Assembly: GCA_030597965.1 (NCBI GenBank)
Contig: JAUVQU010000014.1
Span: 1-21,697 of the forward strand
Origin: Cellvibrionaceae bacterium
GTDB taxonomy: Bacteria > Pseudomonadota > Gammaproteobacteria > Pseudomonadales > Cellvibrionaceae
DNA: 21,697 nt
Direction: 5' to 3'
Position 1 is the stretch's first letter; each line of letters opens with the position of its first letter. Positions 15,934 through 21,697 of the stretch are shown piece by piece. Below the pieces are notes generated by a model. It had not been told where the DNA came from. It saw only the letters and a list, made by a program, of their open reading frames with translations, and did no database searches. A program made the position numbers and the translations under genes.

Positions 15934-15939
15934 AAGAGG
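15934..15939 (+). promoter_or_regulatory. Ribosome binding site deciding a GTG start
   Basis: AAGAGG lies 6 bases before the GTG at 15946. The ATG at 15941 is out of frame and meets TAG after a few codons, so GTG 15946 is the start of the hydrolase-lyase fusion. Confidence 0.6.
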
Positions 15940-15945
15940 TATGTT

Positions 15946-18900
15946 GTGGGTAATGAATACAGTTTGTTAGCTAAAAAAGCATCACAACGCTACAAGGTTA
16001 AGTGTATAGAGATTGATTTTATAGATTTCCATCAACTGAATGAAGTTGAGGATGCTTTGTATCATATTAAAACCGATGCGTTACCTATTGATATATTGGT
16101 TTTGAACGGGTCAAAAGTTGATGGTCTATATTTGTTATCGTTTAATGGCGCACTGAGTGAGCGAGCACGCAAAGAAAAATATATTCCTAATTTCACAGGG
16201 GTTAATGTTGCTGATGAGGTTGGGGTAGGTCTTGTTGCGGTGAATGATCCAATAACTTATTTAGATGACAATATTTATATTGGTTGGTATTTAGGAGTTA
16301 GTGGTAGCAATTTCCAAGTGCAACTACTGTCTCTTATACAACATATAGCAAAGGTTGCTAATGTGCGATTTTGCTCTTTTGGTGGTAGTGGGGGAGGTTT
16401 TGCTAGTCTTTCTTTTCTGCAAAAAAGTGAAGCCATTGCCAAAGCATATGTTTGGAATTGTCAAACTGTAATACATAAGTACTACCCTAGGTTTTGGAAA
16501 TATTATTCTAAGGTTGCTTATAATGTTAATGATCCTTCTAACGAAGAGTTTGAGCGATTGCTCGATAACGAACGCGTGTCTTCGAGCTTAATTAATTCCG
16601 GTGTGATGGAAAATAAAAAACCATTTCTATATTTGCAAAATTCCTTAGATTGGCATTTAGATAACCATGCATTGCCTTTGGTTGAGTGTTTTTTAGATAA
16701 TTATAGGGGGAATGGATTTTATGTATTTAATAATAAATATTTTTTCCAAGGGTGTTGGGGGGCTGGTCATGCGGTGCCTCCAAAAGATCTAATTATCAAA
16801 ACTTTATCCAGTTATCTACGAAATGATAGCCGGAAAGTTGAGCTTCATTTAGATAGCTATATCTATTTTTCAGGAAAAGAGAAAATTCAAAAAACAAATA
16901 AAAAATTAGGATTTGATATCGCAATTGTCGATAATAAGATTGAAGTTTTGGCTGATGATGCATTTTCATCAAGTGCGGCTTTATACTACAAGGTAAACGG
17001 TGAGGTGGTTGAAAAGTATGCATATAGAGAGTCAAAGGCATTTTTATTCGATATTCCGCTAAGCTTCGTTGGTATTTCATATGTTATTTTTATTAAGTAT
17101 TTAGATGGCTCTATTCAATGGAGGGAAGTTGGAGAATATGAAATAGTTCAGAAACTGAATCAGAAGAAGAGATCTTTTTTTCATTGTTCGTTAAAAAAAA
17201 GCGCCTTACAAATTACAGCAGTTCCTATTAATAAGGATAGTTTTTATTGCTTCTGTTTAGTTAAGAATGAAAGCGTGTGCGCGTCTACTGGATATAGTGT
17301 TGATTCAAGCGCTTGTTTTGAAATTGATGACAAAGATGATTATAGTGTTATTGTTTATGAAAAAAATAATGATGTGGTAAGCTTAAGCAAAGGAGGTGTT
17401 GTAGCTAAAGATAGAGAAAAAAGACTTGCTCAATTAAAGGTTCAGTATTCTAAAATCTTGTCAGGTGGGTACGAGACATTAAATGACGGTTTTACATTAA
17501 GAAAAGATCTTCCTAAGATAAAAATTCATCCTGGCATGTCATGGAAACATGCAGATAGGAATGGAGAATTTGAGTTACATACACTACGGTTTTTATCTCC
17601 TATTTGGGGTAGGTTTTTTGAAACTGAAGATCAGAAATATATAGAAGAAGTAGTTGTTTATTTAAAATCCTGGCATAATTCTATTTACACTCAAAAATCA
17701 AATTTCTATTGGTATGACATGGCTGTTGGTATTAGGGCTATGCATATATCATTGTTGATAAACCTTTCTCAGTTATATCCTCTTAGTGATGCAGACGTAG
17801 TTTTTTTTAGAAAAATCGCTAGTGAGCATGTTCAGAATTTAGTAAATCCAAGAAATTTAGGGCATGGCAATCATGCTATATATCAACTTATAGGTTTAAA
17901 GAGTCTGCTGCTGGCAACGAGTTGTAATCGAGCTTCTTATTACGAATATTGCAATAAGAGTTTAGCTGAATTAATTTCATCTATTTTTGATGAAAATTGT
18001 ATTAATGTTGAAAACTCACCTTTTTATCATGGTTATAATTTAGGTTTATTGTCCCAAATACCAATTCATCTCTTTCCAGAGTTAAAGAATGAAATTAAAG
18101 CTATTTCTAACAAAGCTTCATCAGTTAAGGAATGGCTCAGTAATGCTAAAGGCGAGTATTATATTATTGGAGATACTGAGGGGCGGGGTGCTGTTCTAGA
18201 TCTAGACACAAATTTATACGATTTCGTAGCTTCTAGGAAATATGTATCTAAAGATTACGGTTCTTCTGGATATCAAGTAATAAGGACTCATCCTGAAGTA
18301 TCGGCTGACCTTTTTTCTGCATTTGTTTTCCACGCAACTAATAAAAGTAAGATTCACTCCCATTGCGATCATCTTTCCTTTATTTTATATTGGAATGGTG
18401 TTGAAGTGATAACTGATAGTGGAAAGTATACTTATGAGAATAATAGTTTCCGAAGCTTTATTGAAAGCGATAGAGCGCATAATACTTTTGGTATAAGTGA
18501 TCGATCTTTTTTTCCTGGTGATGTTGATTTAAATGAAACAAAACTAAAACCTATGCAAGTCAATTTTAATCAGAAATCATACCGTTTAGGTGGTAGAACT
18601 CAACGTGGGGGTGTTTATTTAGAGAGGGATGTGGTCTTTAAACCAATGGTTGGTGTTGATATATATGATTTCATTGAGTCTGATATTCTTTCTAAGAAAG
18701 AGATTAGATATCATTTTGGGCCTGGGTTAAAGGTTAAAGAGGAAGGCGGTACCCTTTGCATTTTTTCTGAAGATTGCAAGCTTTGCACAATTGAGTTTAA
18801 TGTGAAGCCGTTAGATATAGAAATTTTTAATGGATCATTAGATGGCTATTTAGGGTGGGTTAGCTATGAGTACAATGCTAAAATTTCCAGATCAGCTATA

Positions 18901-18957
18901 GTTGCAACTTTCGATCCTTCTGTTGCTAAGGTTGTTACATCTTTGAAATGTTTGTAG
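15946..18957 (+). CDS. Fusion of alpha/beta-hydrolase-like and heparinase II/III-like domains
   Basis: This 1003-residue protein appears to join two enzyme types. Residues about 1-295 look like an alpha/beta hydrolase related to capsule-associated Asp2/XcbB-like proteins. FCSFGGSGGGFASL (142-155) gives a nucleophile elbow with S148, WNCQTVIHKYY follows (170-180), and GAGHAVPP supplies H275 as a candidate catalytic histidine. Residues about 300-490 are beta-rich without a recognised domain. Residues about 510-1000 resemble heparinase II/III polysaccharide lyases: an alpha-helical toroid part with LGHGNHAIYQLIGL (638-651), SPFYHGYNLG (691-700), then the beta part with SHCDHLSFILYWNGVEVITD (805-824) and SDRAHNTFG (841-849). 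N642, H643, Y694 or Y697, and H806 or H809 are candidate catalytic residues. No signal peptide is seen, which is odd for a lyase acting on capsule. The gene is far more AT-rich than its neighbours, suggesting recent transfer. It starts 20 bases after the transferase. Confidence 0.75.
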   Translation: MGNEYSLLAKKASQRYKVKCIEIDFIDFHQLNEVEDALYHIKTDALPIDILVLNGSKVDGLYLLSFNGALSERARKEKYIPNFTGVNVADEVGVGLVAVNDPITYLDDNIYIGWYLGVSGSNFQVQLLSLIQHIAKVANVRFCSFGGSGGGFASLSFLQKSEAIAKAYVWNCQTVIHKYYPRFWKYYSKVAYNVNDPSNEEFERLLDNERVSSSLINSGVMENKKPFLYLQNSLDWHLDNHALPLVECFLDNYRGNGFYVFNNKYFFQGCWGAGHAVPPKDLIIKTLSSYLRNDSRKVELHLDSYIYFSGKEKIQKTNKKLGFDIAIVDNKIEVLADDAFSSSAALYYKVNGEVVEKYAYRESKAFLFDIPLSFVGISYVIFIKYLDGSIQWREVGEYEIVQKLNQKKRSFFHCSLKKSALQITAVPINKDSFYCFCLVKNESVCASTGYSVDSSACFEIDDKDDYSVIVYEKNNDVVSLSKGGVVAKDREKRLAQLKVQYSKILSGGYETLNDGFTLRKDLPKIKIHPGMSWKHADRNGEFELHTLRFLSPIWGRFFETEDQKYIEEVVVYLKSWHNSIYTQKSNFYWYDMAVGIRAMHISLLINLSQLYPLSDADVVFFRKIASEHVQNLVNPRNLGHGNHAIYQLIGLKSLLLATSCNRASYYEYCNKSLAELISSIFDENCINVENSPFYHGYNLGLLSQIPIHLFPELKNEIKAISNKASSVKEWLSNAKGEYYIIGDTEGRGAVLDLDTNLYDFVASRKYVSKDYGSSGYQVIRTHPEVSADLFSAFVFHATNKSKIHSHCDHLSFILYWNGVEVITDSGKYTYENNSFRSFIESDRAHNTFGISDRSFFPGDVDLNETKLKPMQVNFNQKSYRLGGRTQRGGVYLERDVVFKPMVGVDIYDFIESDILSKKEIRYHFGPGLKVKEEGGTLCIFSEDCKLCTIEFNVKPLDIEIFNGSLDGYLGWVSYEYNAKISRSAIVATFDPSVAKVVTSLKCL

Positions 18958-18963
18958 TAATAA

Positions 18964-19083
18964 GGAAGCTCTGAAAATGTCACTGCCATCAGCGATAATA
19001 CTTCTTTCGTAAACTGCATAGGATTCAGTGCTGCCATGGATCAAATCACCTTCTCCGAAGCCGAGTACATTACGCGCAGGTAA
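18964..19083 (+). pseudogene. IS5-like insertion sequence remnant (left end and transposase N-terminus)
   Basis: A short ORF from ATG 19036 reads MDQITFSEAEYITRR and then stops at 19081-19083. The MDQITFSEAEY part matches the usual N-terminus of IS5-family transposases, after which the reading breaks off. The preceding bases from GGAAGCTCTGAAAATG (18964), directly after the stop codons of the fusion gene, could be the IS left terminal region. Without a database match, the terminus is only suggested. Confidence 0.55.
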
Positions 19084-19223
19084 TCATTGAGGCGTGGCAT
19101 CGAGAGTACAACGAAGAAAGACAGAAGAATAGTATTGGTGGGCTGAGGCCTTCCGCCTATGCCGAACAATTGGTGGTAAAACACGATAAAGTGACTTCTG
19201 ACTCTAAACTCGGCTGCTACTGA
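19071..19223 (+). pseudogene. IS3-family transposase (OrfB) C-terminal fragment
   Basis: The frame from about 19071 to the stop TGA at 19221-19223 encodes IEAWHREYNEE, then SIGGLRPSAYAEQL, and ends KLGCY. This is the typical end of an IS3-family DDE integrase-type transposase. All of the catalytic domain upstream is missing, and the fragment is fused directly to the IS5-like remnant around 19068-19083. It is therefore a dead scar rather than an active element. Confidence 0.75.
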
Positions 19224-19345
19224 AGATGGGATGACGTCGGTGTTTTATTCATATTCTACTGTAATAATTTCTTTTTCTATTTGAAAAATAGAATCTGGCA
19301 TTGTAATGCATTTTTGGATAATTACTAAGATTATAATAAAGGCGC
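19224..19345. other. AT-rich leader before the methyltransferase gene
   Basis: With the IS scar, this fills the only gap over 300 bases (18958-19345). It holds no gene I can support. It includes TTGAAA at 19281-19286 and a perfect TATAAT at 19332-19337, but no well-spaced -35/-10 pair. TATAAT lies so close to the start that a promoter there would give almost no leader. No terminator hairpin with a T-run is seen. Confidence 0.3.
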
Positions 19346-20089
19346 ATGCAAATGGATATCAAAGTTTTGGAAAATAAAGTTGATCTGCTTTTTTCTTCTC
19401 AAAAACAACTTAGGAGCCTCATTGCGAAAGACTTAGTTTCAATTCAAAATCGATTATATACACAGTCTGAGAGTCTGTCATGGCTACAGCGGCGTCTTTC
19501 CATTAAGGGTCAGCTGCCACCATTAAGAGGATGGGCTACCTCACCCGATGTTCTTCTAAGGCTTCACACTCATGTCATGGCTAGCCTGCCCAAAGTAGTG
19601 GTTGAGTTTGGTAGTGGTTCCTCCACTTTAGTGACGGCTGATGCTCTTCGTCAGAATGGTTTTGGTCAACTGATTTCCATTGAGCATAGCAGTCATTACG
19701 GCAAGCAGACGCTTGACACGCTAATTGCAGAAAATTTGCAACCTTGGGTAGATTTACGTGTTGGAGAGCTAGAAGCTTGGAATAAGCAACACCTTTGCTC
19801 ATCTGATGCGGAAAAGCCACCTTTCTGGTATCCCGAGCGCTTATTGAAAGGTATAGAAGGTATCGACCTATTGCTTGTCGATGGCCCGCCGGGAGCTACC
19901 TGTGAGTTTGCTCGCTATCCAGCATTGCCTGCGCTTTTTGAAAGGTTAAATCCTGGAGCGCAGGTGTGGATGGATGACACCGTACGCCAAGAAGAAAAAG
20001 ACATTTGTCAGCGTTGGGCTGATGATTATGGGTTTAATTTGGAATACTACCCTCTTGAAAAGGGCCTCGGTATTCTTTCACGAGCTTAA
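19346..20089 (+). CDS. Class I SAM-dependent methyltransferase
   Basis: This 247-residue protein has an N-terminal helical stretch (about 1-50) followed by a methyltransferase fold. LPPLRGWATSPDVLLRL (58-74) precedes motif I, VVEFGSGSST (85-94). SIEH (111-114) carries the acidic residue after strand two, DLLLVDGPPG (174-183) is the motif at strand four, and VWMDD (207-211) lies at strand five. The pattern fits Methyltransf_24-like proteins common in surface polysaccharide loci, so methylation of a sugar or glycan end is plausible; the substrate is unknown. The start could be ATG 19346 or ATG 19352; AAAGG at 19338-19342 is better spaced for 19352. Composition is intermediate between the AT-rich fusion gene and glmS. 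Confidence 0.82.
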   Translation: MQMDIKVLENKVDLLFSSQKQLRSLIAKDLVSIQNRLYTQSESLSWLQRRLSIKGQLPPLRGWATSPDVLLRLHTHVMASLPKVVVEFGSGSSTLVTADALRQNGFGQLISIEHSSHYGKQTLDTLIAENLQPWVDLRVGELEAWNKQHLCSSDAEKPPFWYPERLLKGIEGIDLLLVDGPPGATCEFARYPALPALFERLNPGAQVWMDDTVRQEEKDICQRWADDYGFNLEYYPLEKGLGILSRA

Positions 20090-20176
20090 TTAGCACTTGG
20101 TACATTTATGCAAATGCATATAGTTGTTAACTAAGGGCTGTTCTTTAAAAAATCATTCTGAATTAACGGAAATACT

Positions 20177-21697
20177 ATGTGCGGCATTGTTGGCGCGATT
20201 AGCGCAAAGGAAAGCACCGATTTTCTACTCGCAGGGCTATCCACCCTGGAGTATCGCGGCTACGATTCGGCAGGCTTGGCGGTACTCAATAATGGGTTGC
20301 AACGCGCCCGTGCCAAAGGGCGTGTGGCGGAGCTAGCCAGCAAAGTGGCGGAAGCGGGTATTAACGGGCATGTGGGTATCGCTCACACACGCTGGGCTAC
20401 TCATGGCGTTCCCGCCGAGCGCAATGCTCACCCGCACATCTCCTCTGGCTTGGCGGTGGTGCATAACGGCATCATCGAAAACTACGAGTCTCTCCGTGAG
20501 CAGTTACAAGGCTTGGGGTATGTGTTCACCTCGGATACCGACACAGAAACCATTGCTCACCTGATTCAAGCTTGTTTTAAGGGCCAAATTGGCGAACCCG
20601 CCGAAAATCTATTTTCTGCCGTGCAGTGTGCTGTTGCCCACCTGAAGGGGGCGTTTGCATTAGCGGTCATTAGTGAAGAAGAGCCGGATTGTTTGGTGGT
20701 TGCCCGGGAAGGCTCCCCGTTAATGTTGGGTGTTGCAGAAGATGGCTACTATGCGGCATCTGATGCCTCTGCGCTGCTCTCTGTTACCAAGCGCATGATG
20801 TACCTAGAAAACGGCGATGTAGCCCGTTTGAGCCGCGATGCGGTGGTAGTGGTTGATGGTATTGGCCAGATGGTTGAACGTGCCATTGTCACGTCTAGCT
20901 TGAACGCCAACGCGGTCGAGTTGGGCGATTACAACCACTACATGCAGAAGGAAATCTTCGAGCAGCCCCAGGCGCTTAGCAACACGCTGGAAATGATTAG
21001 CGGGGCAGGGCAGTTGCAGCCCGGCATTTTTGGTGCGGAAGCCGCTGAGATTTTTCAGCAGGTAGATTCGGTACTGATTCTAGCGTGTGGTACCTCTAGC
21101 TACGCAGGCATGACGGCGAAGTACTGGGTTGAGCAAGTGGCGGGCATTCCTTGTAACGTAGAAATTGCCAGCGAGTACCGCTATCGCCATAGCGTGCCTA
21201 ACCCAAAGCAGTTGGTCGTGGTGATTTCTCAGTCCGGTGAAACCGCGGATACCCTGGCGGCGCTGCACCATGCAAAGGCGCAGGGGCATACCTTCACTCT
21301 GGCGATCTGTAACGTTCCGGAATCTGCCATTGTGCGTGAAACCGCGCTGCGCTTTATCACCCGCGCAGGCCCGGAAATTGGTGTGGCCTCTACCAAGGCG
21401 TTTACCACTCAGCTTAGCGCGTTGTTCTTACTCATGCTGCTGCTTGCCAAGGCGAACCAGCGCTTGAGCGATGACGCTGAAAAAGCGTATTTAAACGAGC
21501 TTCGTCACTTGCCCATTGCCGTGGATAAAGTGCTGGCGTTAGAGCCCAGCATTGAGGCGTGGTCTCAGCATTTTGCCAATAAGCACCATGCGCTGTTTTT
21601 GGGCCGCGGTCGGCATTACCCCATTGCCTTGGAAGGCGCGCTGAAGCTCAAAGAGATCTCTTACATTCATGCGGAAGCCTACCCGGCGGGTGAGCTG
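20177..21697 (+). CDS. glmS: Glutamine-fructose-6-phosphate aminotransferase (isomerizing), 3' end outside the window
   Basis: This enzyme makes glucosamine-6-phosphate from fructose-6-phosphate and glutamine, the first step to UDP-GlcNAc and hence to the WecB substrate. The ORF is open to the window end with 507 codons; the E. coli enzyme has about 609, so roughly 100 residues are missing. The N-terminal MCGIVGAI gives the glutaminase nucleophile C2 after Met removal, with HTRWATHG (70-77) and HNGIIENY (96-103). The first SIS domain has CGTSSYAG (304-311) and SQSGETADT (351-359). The second has EGALKLKEISYIHAEAYPAG (486-505) with lysine and glutamate equivalents of the E. coli active site; the catalytic His that follows lies beyond the window. 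The leader has GGA 9 bases upstream of ATG. This housekeeping gene probably marks the conserved edge of the capsule locus. Confidence 0.96.
   Translation, partial: MCGIVGAISAKESTDFLLAGLSTLEYRGYDSAGLAVLNNGLQRARAKGRVAELASKVAEAGINGHVGIAHTRWATHGVPAERNAHPHISSGLAVVHNGIIENYESLREQLQGLGYVFTSDTDTETIAHLIQACFKGQIGEPAENLFSAVQCAVAHLKGAFALAVISEEEPDCLVVAREGSPLMLGVAEDGYYAASDASALLSVTKRMMYLENGDVARLSRDAVVVVDGIGQMVERAIVTSSLNANAVELGDYNHYMQKEIFEQPQALSNTLEMISGAGQLQPGIFGAEAAEIFQQVDSVLILACGTSSYAGMTAKYWVEQVAGIPCNVEIASEYRYRHSVPNPKQLVVVISQSGETADTLAALHHAKAQGHTFTLAICNVPESAIVRETALRFITRAGPEIGVASTKAFTTQLSALFLLMLLLAKANQRLSDDAEKAYLNELRHLPIAVDKVLALEPSIEAWSQHFANKHHALFLGRGRHYPIALEGALKLKEISYIHAEAYPAGEL

Noticed and set aside
19281..19337. 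Promoter with TTGAAA and TATAAT before the methyltransferase
   Set aside because: The two boxes are about 45 bases apart, and the TATAAT lies so close to the start codon that it would leave almost no leader; not called as a feature.
20124..20564. Short + frames of 64-70 codons over the start of glmS
   Set aside because: They are out-of-frame shadows; the glmS frame from 20177 runs open to the window end with all family motifs.

Overview
The window is one end of a capsular polysaccharide (K-antigen type) locus of a Gram-negative bacterium. Every convincing gene lies on the + strand. A group 2/3 ABC-transporter export set (KpsD, KpsM, KpsE, KpsT), a WecB/WecC pair and a flanking glmS point to a gammaproteobacterium. 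The moderately high GC and overall flavour suggest Halomonas/Vreelandella or a relative; that assignment is inference without any database search.

Layout. 1-539 is the 3' end of the outer-membrane export gene (kpsD type). 770-2680 encodes the ABC permease KpsM and the periplasm-spanning KpsE. 2897-4321 encodes a complete MBL/beta-CASP nuclease-like protein that does not belong to the known export machine. 4555-5223 encodes the ABC ATPase KpsT. 5278-8102 holds three poorly characterised genes: a sulfotransferase-like protein with a C-terminal duplicated motif, a Rossmann/methyltransferase-like coiled-coil protein, and a small TPR/coiled-coil protein. 8123-10606 holds wecB and wecC, which make UDP-ManNAc and UDP-ManNAcA. 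10716-15926 is a giant protein with four glycosyltransferase-like modules. 15946-18957 is a very AT-rich gene fusing an alpha/beta-hydrolase-like domain to a heparinase II/III-like lyase domain. 18964-19223 is a scar of two different insertion sequences. 19346-20089 is a class I methyltransferase. 20177 to the window end is glmS, cut by the window edge.

How the genes may work together: GlmS feeds UDP-GlcNAc synthesis, WecB and WecC turn this into UDP-ManNAcA, the multi-module transferase (and perhaps the methyl- and sulfotransferase-like proteins) builds and decorates the chain, and KpsM/T/E/D export it. The lyase fusion could trim or edit a uronic-acid polymer. No wzx or wzy is visible, as expected for ABC-dependent export. 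The kpsC/kpsS-type linker genes are not in the window.

The gaps between genes are not ordinary. Three direct copies of an ~80-94 bp GC-rich element with a conserved hairpin lie after kpsD, after kpsE and after the MBL gene. In-phase 7-bp tandem arrays (TGAGTGG-like) sit right after stop codons, or in inverted orientation right before start codons (wecC and the giant transferase). Together with the composition break near 15.7-15.9 kb and the IS scar, this suggests a locus assembled by repeated module exchange.
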